From Microvirga subterranea (lineage in GTDB: Bacteria; Pseudomonadota; Alphaproteobacteria; Rhizobiales; Beijerinckiaceae), in contig NZ_QQBB01000005.1 in the NCBI RefSeq assembly GCF_003350535.1, positions 186,001 to 250,000 of the forward strand: a stretch of 64,000 bases of DNA, in the 5' to 3' direction. Positions 1 to 9,573 of this stretch are shown here, piece after piece. Made by a program: the position numbers and the translations under genes. The notes below the pieces were generated by a model. The model had not been told where the DNA came from. It ran no database searches and worked only from the letters and a program-made list of their open reading frames with translations. The first letter of the stretch is position 1. Each line of letters opens with the position of its first letter.

Positions 1-2
1 CC

Positions 3-833
3 CAGGTCTGCGCCATCGTGATCGTCGCCGTCGGCATGACCCTGGTGATCGCCACCGGCGGCATCGATCTCTCGGTCGGCTCCCTCATGGCCATCGCCGG
101 CGCGCTGGCGCCGCTCATCTTCATGGGCAAGCTGTTTCCCCTGCCGCACCTTTATGTCGGCATCGCGCTCGCCTTCGTGGTGCCGGTCCTGGTGGCAGGC
201 GCCTTCGGCTGGTTCAACGGCTTCCTCATTACGCGCCTGCGCATCCAGCCGATCATCGCGACGCTCGTGCTCTTCATCGCCGGACGGGGCATCGCCCAGG
301 TGATGACGAACGGCAACCTTCAGGTCTTCAAGGTTCCGGAGTTCCAGTATATCGGCCTCGGCCGCCTGTTCGGCGTTCCGTTCCAGGCGCTGCTGATGCT
401 CGTCATCGTGCTCGCGGCCGCCTGGATGCTCCGGCGCACGGTGTTCGGGCGCCAGATCCTCGCGGTCGGCGGCAACGAGCGCGCGGCGCGGCTTTCGGGC
501 ATTCCGGTCGTGTCGGTGAAGCGGCGCGTCTATCTCATCAGCGGGCTCCTGTCGGGCATCGCCGGGCTCATCGTGATCGCGCGCAACTCGGCCGCGGACG
601 CGAACCTCGTCGGGCTCGGCATGGAGCTCGACGCCATCGCGGCCGTCGCGGTCGGCGGAACCCTGCTCACCGGCGGGCGCGCCACCATCATCGGCACGCT
701 TGTCGGCGCGCTCATCATCCAGCTCGTGCGCTACACGCTGCTGGCCAACGGCGTGCCGGATGCCGCGGCCCTCATCGCCAAGGCGGCGATCATCGTGCTG
801 GCGGTCTGGCTGCAGCGGCAGGCGAGGAGCTGA
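3..833 (+). CDS. ytfT: Sugar ABC transporter permease, YtfT-like; 5' end lies outside the window
   Basis: Inner-membrane permease of the branched-chain-amino-acid/ribose type (BPD_transp_2 family), which carries sugars delivered by a periplasmic binding protein. The reading frame is open from base 3, so the start codon lies to the left; about 276 residues remain of a usual 330-340, so some 60 N-terminal residues are missing. Visible marks are several hydrophobic helices, the family motif TGGIDLSVGSL near the left edge and the cytoplasmic loop AVGGNERAARLSGIPV, which contacts the ATPase. The next permease starts 5 bases after the stop. The ytfT-yjfF order matches the E. coli galactofuranose operon, so a furanose sugar is a fair guess. 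The substrate itself cannot be read from the sequence. Confidence 0.85.
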   Translation, partial: QVCAIVIVAVGMTLVIATGGIDLSVGSLMAIAGALAPLIFMGKLFPLPHLYVGIALAFVVPVLVAGAFGWFNGFLITRLRIQPIIATLVLFIAGRGIAQVMTNGNLQVFKVPEFQYIGLGRLFGVPFQALLMLVIVLAAAWMLRRTVFGRQILAVGGNERAARLSGIPVVSVKRRVYLISGLLSGIAGLIVIARNSAADANLVGLGMELDAIAAVAVGGTLLTGGRATIIGTLVGALIIQLVRYTLLANGVPDAAALIAKAAIIVLAVWLQRQARS

Positions 834-838
834 CGACG

Positions 839-1819
839 ATGGGACGTCTCGACACCGCACGGCTCGTCCGCGCCATCGGCCGCTACGGCGTGCTGCTCGC
901 TCTCGTCGTGCTGATCCTGTTCGGCTGGCTGCGCTACGAGAACTTCCTCGGCAGCTACAACGTGCTCTCGGTGCTGCGCTACAACAGCATGTTCGCCCTC
1001 GTGGCGCTCGGCATGTGCTTCGTGATCATCACCGGCGGGATCGACCTCTCGGTCGGCTCGACGGCGGCCTTGGGCAGCGTGGTGGCGGCGCTCCTGTCGC
1101 CCTACGGCGTTCTTCCGGGCCTGCTCGGCGGGCTCGCGGCGGGCTTCGCGGTCGGGGCGATCAACGCCTTCGTGATCATCCGCCTCAATATCCTGCCCTT
1201 CATCGCCACGCTCGCCACCATGCTGGCCGCGAGCGGCTGCGCGCTGCTGCTCGCCAACAACCAGTCGGTCTCGGTCTCCTACGAATCGGGCTTCACCGAG
1301 CTGGGGCAGGGCGACTTCCTGGGCTTCCCGATCCCGGCCTGGATCGGCCTCGTCGCCTACCTGGCCGGCTCCCTCGTCCTCAACCTCACCGCCTTCGGGC
1401 GCACGGTGCTGGCGGTCGGCGGCAACGAGGACGCCACGCGCCTCATGGGCCTGCCGACGACCCGCGTGAAGGCGGCGGTCTACATCCTGAGCGGAGCGCT
1501 CGCCGGGCTCGCGGGCGTGATCCTGGCGGCGCAGTTCGGCGCGGGCCAGCCCATCGAGGGCGTCGGCTGGGAGCTCTTCGCCATCGCGTCCGTGGTCGTG
1601 GGCGGCACGCTGCTCACCGGCGGCGTCGGCTCGGTGGGCTCGACGCTGGCCGGCGTGCTCCTTCTCGGGCTGATCTTCAACATCCTCAATTTCGAGAACG
1701 GCCTCGGCTGGATCAGCCTGTCGGCCTATTGGCAATCGGTGATCCGCGGCGCGCTGCTTCTCGTCGTGGTGGCGATCCAGGCGCGCCTCGTCGCCCGGTC
1801 CGACGACGTGCATGCCTGA
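839..1819 (+). CDS. yjfF: Sugar ABC transporter permease, YjfF-like
   Basis: Second permease subunit of the same importer, 326 residues, full length for the family. It has an N-terminal helix near residues 12-30 and the motif TGGIDLSVGSTAALGS near residue 64. The ATPase-contact loop AVGGNEDATRLMGLP follows near 194, and more helices run to the C-terminus. The start is an ATG 5 bases after the upstream permease stop, so the two are translationally coupled and should form a heterodimeric channel. Assignment to the YtfT/YjfF branch rests on the paired arrangement and overall sequence. The ATPase and binding-protein genes would lie to the left of the window. Confidence 0.85.
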   Translation: MGRLDTARLVRAIGRYGVLLALVVLILFGWLRYENFLGSYNVLSVLRYNSMFALVALGMCFVIITGGIDLSVGSTAALGSVVAALLSPYGVLPGLLGGLAAGFAVGAINAFVIIRLNILPFIATLATMLAASGCALLLANNQSVSVSYESGFTELGQGDFLGFPIPAWIGLVAYLAGSLVLNLTAFGRTVLAVGGNEDATRLMGLPTTRVKAAVYILSGALAGLAGVILAAQFGAGQPIEGVGWELFAIASVVVGGTLLTGGVGSVGSTLAGVLLLGLIFNILNFENGLGWISLSAYWQSVIRGALLLVVVAIQARLVARSDDVHA

Positions 1820-1863
1820 CGAGTTCCGTTGCATTGGGCGCCGATGCGGCTCATCCTTGGGCG

Positions 1864-2325
1864 ATGTTCCATATCCGTCTCGCGAATCCCGGGGAGCGGG
1901 CGGCGGTCGAGGCCGTCGTCGAATCCGCCTACGCGCCCTACGTCGCGCGCCTCGGCCGCAAGCCCGGTCCGATGCTCGAGGATTACGGGGCGCTGATCGC
2001 CGGCCGGGACGTGCATGTCCTGCTGGATGAAAGCCGCGTCGTCGGCATCCTGGTGCTGATTCCCGAAAAGCACGAGATGCTGCTCGACAACGTCGCCGTG
2101 CTGCCGGCGAGCCAGGGGCGGGGATATGGGCGCGCCCTGATCGCCTTCGCCGAGGAGGCCGCGCGGGCGAGGGGCCTGCATGCGATCCGGCTCTACACCA
2201 ACGAGGCCATGACGGAGAACATCGCCTTCTACCGGCGGCTGGGTTTCGTCGAAACCCACCGGGCCGAGGAGAAGGGGTTCAGGCGGGTCTACATGGCCAA
2301 GCCGCTGGATGCGGCCCGATCCTGA
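1864..2325 (+). CDS. GNAT family N-acetyltransferase
   Basis: A 153-residue acetyltransferase of the GNAT fold that would move an acetyl group from acetyl-CoA to an amine; the substrate is unknown. The core strand LLDNVAVLP is followed by the acetyl-CoA loop QGRGYGRAL, and the C-terminal part carries the usual ENIAFYRRLGF motif. The start was set at the ATG that opens MFHIRLA, 44 bases after the permease stop. The same frame stays open far upstream, but that part overlaps the two permease genes and is not protein-like. It may be co-transcribed with the permeases, though no functional link can be seen. Confidence 0.85.
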   Translation: MFHIRLANPGERAAVEAVVESAYAPYVARLGRKPGPMLEDYGALIAGRDVHVLLDESRVVGILVLIPEKHEMLLDNVAVLPASQGRGYGRALIAFAEEAARARGLHAIRLYTNEAMTENIAFYRRLGFVETHRAEEKGFRRVYMAKPLDAARS

Positions 2326-2376
2326 GGCCCTTGTCCCATTCTCGGTTCAGGCATTCCGCCCGGTGATCCGCGCTCC

Positions 2377-4083
2377 CTACAGCGCTTTGGCCGGGGCTTC
2401 CGCCTCGCGGGGGAACCGGATGCGGCAGATCACGCCGCCGTGGCAGAAATCCCGGTGGAACGAACCGTTGAGCTCGCGCACGATCGTCGCCTCGATCAGG
2501 CGGGAGCCGAATCCGATCCGCTCGCCCGGAAGGATGGGGCTGCGGCCCGTCTCCCGCCATTCGATCGCAATGCAGTCCTGGCTGCCATGGGGCTCCACGC
2601 TCCAGCGGACGTCGAGCCGGCCGCCGGGATGGGAGAGGGACCCGTATTTCACGCAGTTGGTCGCAAGCTCGTGCACGGTCAGCGCCAGGGCCATGACCTC
2701 GCGCCCGGTCAGGAAGACGCTCGGGCCATGGAGCGACGACGAGCCCTCGTGCTGGACTGCGCTCAGTTCCGACCGGAGGAGGTCCTCCAGCTCGGCACCT
2801 TCCCAGCGCGTTCGGGTGAGCAGGTCGTGCGTGGCGCTCATGGACGCGAGCCTGGCCTCGAAACGGGCGGTGAAGTCCTGCAGGTCTTCCGCCTCGCGTA
2901 CGGTCTGCCGCGCCACGGCCTGAACCCGCGCGATGGCGTTCTTGATGCGATGCTTCATCTCCTGCAGGAGGAGGGTCTTCTCGCGGTCGGCCTGGCGCAT
3001 GGCTCGGGCCTGCCGCTCGGCGGCGGTGCGCGCCAGCGCCTGCTGATAGGTTAGGAAGGAGAGCGCGAGCACGAGCATCACCCCGAGGCCGGCCACCGGA
3101 ACGAGCAGGAAGCCGCCGGAGGACTGGCTCGAATAGCCGGGTGCGGTTCTGTGCTCGACGATCCAGGTGCGGCCCGCCACCTCCAGCGGGCGCACCGCCG
3201 TGAAGGCGGCATCGGCGTCCTCGGGGTTGCCGCTGCGGGCCGAGGAGAACAGCAGCCGCTCGGGCGCGACGGTTCCGTCGTAGACCCGGATCGAAACCCG
3301 GGGGGCGAGGTCGCGCACGGCCGCTTCGAAGAAGTTGCGCGCCCGGAACGGCGCATAGGCGAAACCCATCAGCGCCTCCCGCCGCGCCTCCAGGTCGTCG
3401 AGGCTGGCTCCCTCAGCGTAGACCGGCAGGTAGATCAGGAAGCCGGGCTGCTTGTCGGCATCGATCTCCTGGACGAGCTCGACGATGCCGCTGAGGGCCG
3501 GCACCAGGCTGTTGCGGGCGCGCGCCATCGCCTCACGACGGGTCGGCTCCGTGTACATGTCGTAGCCCAGCGCCACCTGGTTGCGATGGTCCATGGGCTC
3601 GAGGAGCACGATCGGGAAGGCCTCGGGCTGGCCGACACGCGGCCAGACCTTGAATTCCGGCCCGTGGATCGCCCGATAGGTGCGCTCCGCCTCGTCCAGG
3701 GTCGGCCCCTCGAGCCGGCGCGCGAAGCCGATCCCCTGAACCCCCTGGAACCGGTCGGCGACGTCGAGCTGCCTGATGAACGACGCGTAGCTCGCGCGGG
3801 TCACCGGCTGCGGCATCGTCGCGACGAACCCGGCGACGCTGTAGATCAGGGACAGGTGGGCGTCGACCTGACGGGAGATCCGGGCCTCGACCCCTCTGAC
3901 GAGAGCCTCGAACCGCGCCTGCTCCGCCTCCTGCACGGCCTGCCGCAGGAGACCGACCACGACCCCGACTGTCAGCAGTCCTACGAAGAGCACGACCGCA
4001 GGCCACAGCAGGGCGGAGCGGCGCACCTTCGCAGAACGACGGACCCCGCTCTCGTGATGGGCAGGCGCGTCAAGCATCGGCAA
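2377..4083 (-). CDS. Membrane sensor histidine kinase, CHASE plus HWE kinase domain
   Basis: A 568-residue two-component sensor. Residues 25-47 form a first membrane helix, about 60-310 an extracytoplasmic CHASE-type sensing domain, and about 323-345 a second helix. The kinase domain starts near 370. The H-box EMKHRIKN places the phospho-histidine at H378, HELATN at 471-476 is the N-box, and IEWRE around 507-511 plus GFGSRLIE near 524-531 are hallmarks of the HWE family common in Rhizobiales. No response regulator is adjacent, so the partner is elsewhere; HWE kinases often feed the general stress response, but that link is only inference here. The gene diverges from the dipeptidase at 4369 across a 285-base spacer. 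Confidence 0.88.
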   Translation of the reverse strand: MPMLDAPAHHESGVRRSAKVRRSALLWPAVVLFVGLLTVGVVVGLLRQAVQEAEQARFEALVRGVEARISRQVDAHLSLIYSVAGFVATMPQPVTRASYASFIRQLDVADRFQGVQGIGFARRLEGPTLDEAERTYRAIHGPEFKVWPRVGQPEAFPIVLLEPMDHRNQVALGYDMYTEPTRREAMARARNSLVPALSGIVELVQEIDADKQPGFLIYLPVYAEGASLDDLEARREALMGFAYAPFRARNFFEAAVRDLAPRVSIRVYDGTVAPERLLFSSARSGNPEDADAAFTAVRPLEVAGRTWIVEHRTAPGYSSQSSGGFLLVPVAGLGVMLVLALSFLTYQQALARTAAERQARAMRQADREKTLLLQEMKHRIKNAIARVQAVARQTVREAEDLQDFTARFEARLASMSATHDLLTRTRWEGAELEDLLRSELSAVQHEGSSSLHGPSVFLTGREVMALALTVHELATNCVKYGSLSHPGGRLDVRWSVEPHGSQDCIAIEWRETGRSPILPGERIGFGSRLIEATIVRELNGSFHRDFCHGGVICRIRFPREAEAPAKAL

Positions 4084-4368
4084 AGGCTGCGATCATGAAG
4101 GTCCCTGTCCGAGGGCTGAGGCTACAAGTTGCGGAGCCACCGGTATAGACATGTTTGCAGTCAACGCGATAGATCCGGCATTGTTACGGGCACTCATTCC
4201 CTTGGGTTCTCGTGGTCGCTCCGCAGCCGGTCGGCCATGCAACCCTTGATGGCGGGCACCGCCGGGGCGTCCAATCCATCTGGCGGATCATCATTTCCTT
4301 GCGGCCCTGGCCCATTCGGAGCACCTTGTCGCCCGCATCCGACGAATCGTCCAATAGAGCGAAAGTTC

Positions 4369-5754
4369 ATGTCCCACCTCGACCAAGTCCTCTCGAAGAT
4401 CGACGCCGACCTCGACGGTTCCCTGGAGCGCCTGTTCCAGTGGCTCAAGGTTCCGTCGATCTCCACCGATCCCGCCTTCAAGGAGCATTGCCGCAAGGCC
4501 GGCCAGTGGCTCGTGGACGAGCTGAAGGGAATCGGCGTCGATGCCTCGCTTCGCGAGACCGGCGGGCATCCGGCCGTGGTCGGCCACGCCAAGGACGGGC
4601 AGGGCAAGCCGCACGTGCTGTTCTACGGCCATTACGACGTGCAGCCGGTTGACCCGCTCGACCTTTGGGACACGCCGCCCTTCGAGCCGAAGCTCGCGAC
4701 CCTGCCGGACGGCCGAAAGGTCATCAGCGCCCGCGGCGCCGCCGACGACAAGGGCCAGGTGCTCACCTTCGTGGAGGCCTGCCGGGCCTGGAAGGCCGTG
4801 ACCGGCTCCTTGCCCATCAACATCACCTTCCTGGTCGAGGGCGCCGAGGAGGACGGCTCGAAGTTCCTGCCTGAGTTCATCGCGGCCAACAAGGACGAGC
4901 TGAAGGCGGACGTGGCGCTGGTCTGCGACACGGGCATGTGGGACCAGGACACGCCCGCGATCACGTCGTCGCTGCGCGGCATGGTCTACGAGGAGGTGAT
5001 CGTGCGCTGCGCCGATCGCGATCTCCATTCGGGCCAGTTCGGCGGCGCGGCCCGCAACCCGATCCATGTGCTGTCGAAGATCATCGCGGCGATCCACGAC
5101 GAGAACGGCCGGATCACCATCAAAGACTTCTACGACGGCGTGCACGAGACGCCGACGCAGGTCCTGGAGCAGTGGAAGAAACTGAACCTCACCGAGGAGG
5201 AGTTCCTCGGCCAGATCGGCTTGAAGGAATCTGCCGGCGAGAAGGGCCGCATGCTCATCGAGCAGATCCAGTCGCGCCCCACCTGCGACGTGAACGGCAT
5301 CATCGGCGGCTATACGGGCGAGGGCACCAAGACGGTGATCGCGGCGGAAGCGCGCTGCAAGGTCTCGTTCCGCCTCGTGGGCGATCAGGACCCGGAGAAG
5401 ATTTCCGCCAACTTCCAGGCCTTCGTGCGCGAGCGCATTCCGTCAGATTGCTCGGTGGAGTTCATCAAGCACAAGGGCTCCCGCGCGCTGGCCCTGCCGC
5501 ACGATTTCGCGGCCCTCACCGCCGCGAAGGCTGCGCTCCACGATGAATGGAAGAAGGACCCGATCGTCATCGGCATGGGCGGCTCGATCCCGGTCGGCGG
5601 CGACTTCAAGCGCACGCTGGGCCTCGACACGCTCTTCGTCGGCTTCGGCCTCGACGACGACCGCATCCACTCGCCGAATGAGAAGTACGACGTGAAGAGC
5701 TTCCACAAGGGCACACGCTCCTGGGCCAGGATCCTCGCGGCTTTGGCGAAGTAA
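4369..5754 (+). CDS. M20 family metallodipeptidase
   Basis: A 461-residue cytosolic zinc peptidase of the ArgE/DapE/CPG2/carnosinase superfamily, which cleaves dipeptides or N-acyl amino acids. Metal-site motifs are FYGHYDVQP (H88), GAADDKG (113-119), EGAEEDGS (147-154, with the catalytic glutamate), CDTGMWD (D177) and IHSPNE near the C-terminus. The dimerisation domain lies between about 190 and 350. The start was set at the ATG that opens MSHLDQVL; the frame runs on upstream, but without phage- or peptidase-like sequence. It converges on the dehalogenase with 3 bases between stops. The exact substrate is not determinable. Confidence 0.9.
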   Translation: MSHLDQVLSKIDADLDGSLERLFQWLKVPSISTDPAFKEHCRKAGQWLVDELKGIGVDASLRETGGHPAVVGHAKDGQGKPHVLFYGHYDVQPVDPLDLWDTPPFEPKLATLPDGRKVISARGAADDKGQVLTFVEACRAWKAVTGSLPINITFLVEGAEEDGSKFLPEFIAANKDELKADVALVCDTGMWDQDTPAITSSLRGMVYEEVIVRCADRDLHSGQFGGAARNPIHVLSKIIAAIHDENGRITIKDFYDGVHETPTQVLEQWKKLNLTEEEFLGQIGLKESAGEKGRMLIEQIQSRPTCDVNGIIGGYTGEGTKTVIAAEARCKVSFRLVGDQDPEKISANFQAFVRERIPSDCSVEFIKHKGSRALALPHDFAALTAAKAALHDEWKKDPIVIGMGGSIPVGGDFKRTLGLDTLFVGFGLDDDRIHSPNEKYDVKSFHKGTRSWARILAALAK

Positions 5755-5757
5755 GCG

Positions 5758-6435
5758 TCAGAGCAGCCCGTCGAGGGACGACACCACGGCGCGGGGCGGA
5801 AGCTCCGCGTATTCGTCCGGCAGACCGAGGCGATTGACCCAGACCGGCGCGAATCCGAAGGCGGCCGCCCCCGCGATGTCCCAGCGGTTCGACGACACGA
5901 ACACCACCTCCGCGGCCGTCACCGAAAGGGCGTCGAGCACAAGATCATAGGTGCGCGGGCTCGTCTTGAACACGCCCGCCGCATCGACCGACAGCACCGG
6001 GTCGAGAAGGCTGCCGAGCCCCGCCGAGGTCACGGCCGCATGCAGCATCGCCGGATCGCCGTTCGACAGGATGCCGGTGCGAAGGCCGCGCGCCCGCAGG
6101 GCTTCCAGGGTGGGGCGCACCTCCGCGTAGGCGTCGAGGCTGCGATAGGCGTCGAGCAGGAGGGGACGCAAAGCCCGGTCCACCCCCGGATGGCGGGCGA
6201 GCGCGTGGTCGAGGGCCTTTTCCGTCAGCCGCCAGAACGGCTCGTAGCGGCCTGCGAGCGACAGGACCCAGGAATATTCGAGCTGCTTCGCCCGCCAGAT
6301 CTCGGACAGGCGCGCCGCGTCGGGTCCGACGCTGGCCGCATGGCGCGCCACTGCGGAATGGACATCGAAGAGGGTGCCATAGGCGTCGAAGATGACGGCC
6401 TTGGCAGCAGGCGGAATGATCGATGAAGCTGGCAT
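5758..6435 (-). CDS. Haloacid dehalogenase, type II (HAD superfamily hydrolase)
   Basis: A 225-residue HAD enzyme. Motif 1 is DAYGTLFD, with the nucleophile D17. Motif 2 is LSNGD, the lysine of motif 3 is in FKTSPRTYDL, and motif 4 is SSNRWDIAGA, which is the form typical of L-2-haloacid dehalogenases rather than phosphatases. That makes hydrolytic removal of halogen from 2-haloacids the likely reaction, although many family members act on unknown substrates. The gene stands alone on the minus strand, with its stop 3 bases from the convergent dipeptidase stop. Confidence 0.85.
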   Translation of the reverse strand: MPASSIIPPAAKAVIFDAYGTLFDVHSAVARHAASVGPDAARLSEIWRAKQLEYSWVLSLAGRYEPFWRLTEKALDHALARHPGVDRALRPLLLDAYRSLDAYAEVRPTLEALRARGLRTGILSNGDPAMLHAAVTSAGLGSLLDPVLSVDAAGVFKTSPRTYDLVLDALSVTAAEVVFVSSNRWDIAGAAAFGFAPVWVNRLGLPDEYAELPPRAVVSSLDGLL

Positions 6436-6603
6436 GGCCTGAGCTTTGCACCGGCTGATCCTGGAGACAACAGGGCAATTGATCAGCCGCCCTCATGGGT
6501 TCCATCACAAGTCTTCATGCCTCATGGGAGAGCCGGGCGATTGACGGGAGGTCACCCAGGGGATTCGATAGGGCGCACCTTTACAGGCTAGGGAAACAAC
6601 ACA

Positions 6604-7479
6604 GTGGCTTGGTATTCGCATACGTGGAACTGGTTCAACGGGGAATGGCATGAGGGCAATCCGCCGCTCATCGGGCCCCGGTCGCATGTATCCTGGCTCG
6701 GTTCCTCCGTGTTCGACGGCGCCCGCGTCTTCGAGGGCGTGATGCCCGACATCGACCTCCACTGCGCCCGCGTGAACCGCTCCGCCAAGACCATCGGCCT
6801 CGAGCCCACCATGGCGCCGGACGCCATCGTCGAGCTCGTCCGCGAGGGCGTGAAGAAGTTCGCGCCCGGCACGGCGCTCTACGTGAAGCCCATGTACTGG
6901 GGCGAGGCCGAGGGCATCGCCACCATCGCGCCGGATCCGGCCTCCACCCAGTTCTGCCTGTCGCTCTTCGAGGCGCCCATGCCGGTGCCGGGCGGCCTTT
7001 CGGTCATGAAGTCGAGCTTCCGCCGCCCGACGCTCGAATCCATGCCGACGGACTCCAAGGCCGGGGCCCTCTACCCCAACAATGCCCGCGTCATCCGCGA
7101 GGCGCGGGAGAAGGGCTTCGACAACGCGCTCGTGTGCGACGCGCTCGGCAACATCGCCGAGACGGGCACGTCGAACGTGTTCATGGCCAAGGACGGGGTC
7201 GTCTATACGCCGTATCCGAACGGCACCTTCCTCAACGGGATCACCCGCCAGCGCGTGATCCGGCTCCTGCGCGACGACGGCGTCGAGGTGGTCGAGGGCA
7301 CCCTGCGCTACGAGGACTTCGCGGCTGCCGACGAGATCTTCATCTCGGGCAACTATTCCAAGGTCATGCCCGTGCTGCGCATCGATTCCCGCGACCTCCA
7401 GCCCGGCCCGTTCTACCGCCGCGCCCGCGAGCTCTACTGGGCCTACGCGCACGGCAAGAGCGTCAGCAAGGCGGCGTGA
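6604..7479 (+). CDS. ilvE: Branched-chain-amino-acid aminotransferase
   Basis: A PLP-dependent fold-type IV transaminase that interconverts leucine, isoleucine and valine with their 2-keto acids. The 291-residue protein opens with WNWFNGEWHEG and carries SVFDGARVFEG. The PLP lysine is K152 in DSKAGALYPNN, and the cofactor motif is GNIAETGTSNVF. The chosen start is a GTG at 6604, because the family consensus begins immediately there and no ATG lies closer. The length is slightly below the E. coli enzyme. It stands alone, away from other ilv genes. D-amino-acid aminotransferases share the fold but not these motifs. Confidence 0.92.
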   Translation: MAWYSHTWNWFNGEWHEGNPPLIGPRSHVSWLGSSVFDGARVFEGVMPDIDLHCARVNRSAKTIGLEPTMAPDAIVELVREGVKKFAPGTALYVKPMYWGEAEGIATIAPDPASTQFCLSLFEAPMPVPGGLSVMKSSFRRPTLESMPTDSKAGALYPNNARVIREAREKGFDNALVCDALGNIAETGTSNVFMAKDGVVYTPYPNGTFLNGITRQRVIRLLRDDGVEVVEGTLRYEDFAAADEIFISGNYSKVMPVLRIDSRDLQPGPFYRRARELYWAYAHGKSVSKAA

Positions 7480-7492
7480 GGCCGCCTGTTCT

Positions 7493-7515
7493 TCCCTCCC
7501 CCTTGCGGGGAGGGA
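7493..7515. terminator. Hairpin after ilvE
   Basis: CCCTCCCC pairs with GGGGAGGG across a 5-base loop shortly after the ilvE stop. There is no clear T-run, so it may be a weak terminator or a copy of a common intergenic palindrome. Confidence 0.4.
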
Positions 7516-7619
7516 CCGACTTATCAACGAAGTTGTGAAGCGGCTTCCTCGGCGCTTCGCCCCACGAATGCCCTAGATGGCTTCATCGTGTGCCTTCGAG
7601 CCTGCGATGGAGCCCTTCG

Positions 7620-8339
7620 ATGCGCCTTGTCCTCACAAGCCTTCTCGCCCTCGGCCTCATGACGGCCTCCGTCCGGGCGGAGCCGGTCGATCTGGAACTG
7701 GTCTTCGCGGCGGACGGGTCCGGCTCCATCGACGACGAGGAACTGCGGCTCCAGCGCCAGGGCTGGGCCGACGCTCTCACCAGCAAGGACGTGCTCGACG
7801 GGGTCAAGGACGGGCCGCTGGGCGCCATCGCGGTTGCCTTCATGGAATGGGGTGGTCCGAGCTCGCAGGTGCTCATCGTCGATTGGCACGTGATCCGCGA
7901 CGCCGCGAGCGCGAAGGTCTTCGCCGACAAGCTGGTCAGCGCGCCGCGCGGGGCCTACGGCTACAATTCCATCTCCAACGCGATCGACTTCTCCGTGCGC
8001 CTCGTGGAGACGAACGCCCATGAGGGCACGCGCAAGGTGATCGACGTGTCGGGTGACGGGCCCAACATGAACGGCCGCTCGCTTGAAGCCGCTCGCGGCG
8101 ACGCTCTCGCCAAGGGCTTCACCATCAACGCGCTCGCGATCCGCCGTCCCGGCAGCGGCCGTCCAGGCGGCCCCGGCGGCATGCCGCTCGAGGACTATTA
8201 CGGCCAGAACGTCATCGGCGGCCCCGGCTCCTTCGTGGAGATCGCCGACGAGAAACGGCCCTTCGCCGTGGCGGCGCGGCGCAAGCTCCTCACCGAGATC
8301 GCCGGCACCGGCGGCGCGACGAGGCATGCCAGCCGGTAG
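7620..8339 (+). CDS. DUF1194 family secreted protein with von Willebrand A-like fold
   Basis: A 239-residue protein with a cleavable signal peptide (about 1-20, ending SVRA). A VWA-type domain follows, opening with the metal-ion site FAADGSGSIDDEE near residue 28. The sequence pattern EWGG...VIDVSGDGPN is characteristic of DUF1194, a periplasmic family common in Rhizobiales with no assigned reaction. The start is the ATG preceding RLVLTSL; an upstream in-frame ATG at 7590 would destroy the signal peptide and was rejected. It lies between ilvE and the cyclase, with no sign of shared function. Confidence 0.8.
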   Translation: MRLVLTSLLALGLMTASVRAEPVDLELVFAADGSGSIDDEELRLQRQGWADALTSKDVLDGVKDGPLGAIAVAFMEWGGPSSQVLIVDWHVIRDAASAKVFADKLVSAPRGAYGYNSISNAIDFSVRLVETNAHEGTRKVIDVSGDGPNMNGRSLEAARGDALAKGFTINALAIRRPGSGRPGGPGGMPLEDYYGQNVIGGPGSFVEIADEKRPFAVAARRKLLTEIAGTGGATRHASR

Positions 8340-8397
8340 GGGCGCGCACCGGCACAGGATGGGCGCAGATTCCTCAGGTCGATGATAAGCTTCGCCC

Positions 8398-9573
8398 ATG
8401 ACGAATCTCGAAGACTGGATCATCGATCAGGGGCTGCGCGGAGCCGACGTTGCGTCCCTGCTGGCAGGATTTTCCGAGCGGCTGGTCGCGGAGGGGATCC
8501 CGCTGGCGCGGGCCTATATCGCTCTCCCGACCGTGAACCCGACGGTGCGGGTGTTCAACCACACCTGGACCCGCGCGGCCGGCATCGTGGTCGAGGGCGT
8601 CTCCCACGAGCGCAACGAGAACGCCTTCGAGGCCAGTCCCTTCGGGTTCATGCTGCGCAACGGCGTCACCGAGCGCCACTGGCGCTTCGACGGGGAGGAG
8701 AGCGAGACCTTCAGCATCTTCGAAGATGTCGGACGTGAGGGCGGCAAGGACTATCTCGCCCGCCTGATCCGGTTCGAAAACGCCACCGCGCCGGACCTGC
8801 GCGGCATCGCGGCCGCCTTCTCGGCGGACCGGGAGGGCGGCTTTGTGTCGAAGGAGGTCGAGCGGATCGATCTGCTCCTGCCGCTCCTCGCGCTCGCCGC
8901 CTACCGCATGACCCTGCTCGACCTCACGGTCGCGATGCTCGACACCTATGTGGGCCTCTCGGCGGGCCGGCGGGTCCTGAGCGGAGAGATCCGCCGCGGC
9001 ACCGGCGCGCCCCTCACGGCGGCCCTGTTCTTCGCGGATCTGCGCGGCTTCACGGCCATGGTCGACAAGGCCGACGCGTCGATCATCGCGCGGCTCGACG
9101 AGCATCTCGAAGCCATGGCCGACCCGGTGGCGGAGGAGGGCGGCGAGGTGCTGAAGTTCATGGGCGACGGCGTGCTGGCTGCGTTCCCGATCTCGAAGGA
9201 GAGGCCGCAGGAGGCGGCCTGCGCGGCGGCCCTGCGCGCCGCCTGCGCTGCGCTCCGGCGCAACGAGGCGGTGAACGAACGCCATGGGGGCGAGGCGCTC
9301 AGCCTCGACGTCGCCCTTCACTACGGCAAGGTCTACTACGGCAATATCGGGGCTGCGGGCCGGCTCGACTTCACGGTGATCGGCCCGGTCGTGAACGAGG
9401 CGAGCCGCATGGAGGCGCTCTGCCAGGAGCTCGGCTACCCGCTCGTGATGTCCGGGCCCGTCGCGTCCGCGTGCTCCGTGCCGGTGCGCTCGCTGGGCCT
9501 TCACCGGCTGCGCGGCATCGCCCGCAAGCGCGAGCTCTTCACGCTCGAATCCTTCAGCGACGCTGAAGCCTGA
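8398..9573 (+). CDS. Class III adenylate/guanylate cyclase
   Basis: A 391-residue soluble protein with a C-terminal class III nucleotide cyclase domain (about 200-370). FFADLRGFTAMVD carries the first metal aspartate, and EVLKFMGDGVLAAFP carries the second metal aspartate. The C-terminal half continues with LHYGKVYYGNIG and FTVIGPVVNEASRME. The N-terminal 190 residues have no membrane helix and probably sense a ligand or partner. The product is cAMP most likely; guanylate specificity cannot be excluded. The 3' end overlaps the convergent murJ 3' end by 20 bases. Confidence 0.88.
   Translation: MTNLEDWIIDQGLRGADVASLLAGFSERLVAEGIPLARAYIALPTVNPTVRVFNHTWTRAAGIVVEGVSHERNENAFEASPFGFMLRNGVTERHWRFDGEESETFSIFEDVGREGGKDYLARLIRFENATAPDLRGIAAAFSADREGGFVSKEVERIDLLLPLLALAAYRMTLLDLTVAMLDTYVGLSAGRRVLSGEIRRGTGAPLTAALFFADLRGFTAMVDKADASIIARLDEHLEAMADPVAEEGGEVLKFMGDGVLAAFPISKERPQEAACAAALRAACAALRRNEAVNERHGGEALSLDVALHYGKVYYGNIGAAGRLDFTVIGPVVNEASRMEALCQELGYPLVMSGPVASACSVPVRSLGLHRLRGIARKRELFTLESFSDAEA

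Noticed and set aside
700..1863. Upstream extension of the GNAT frame through the second permease
   Set aside because: The translated part is Arg/Pro-rich and overlaps a well-supported permease; the GNAT starts at 1864.
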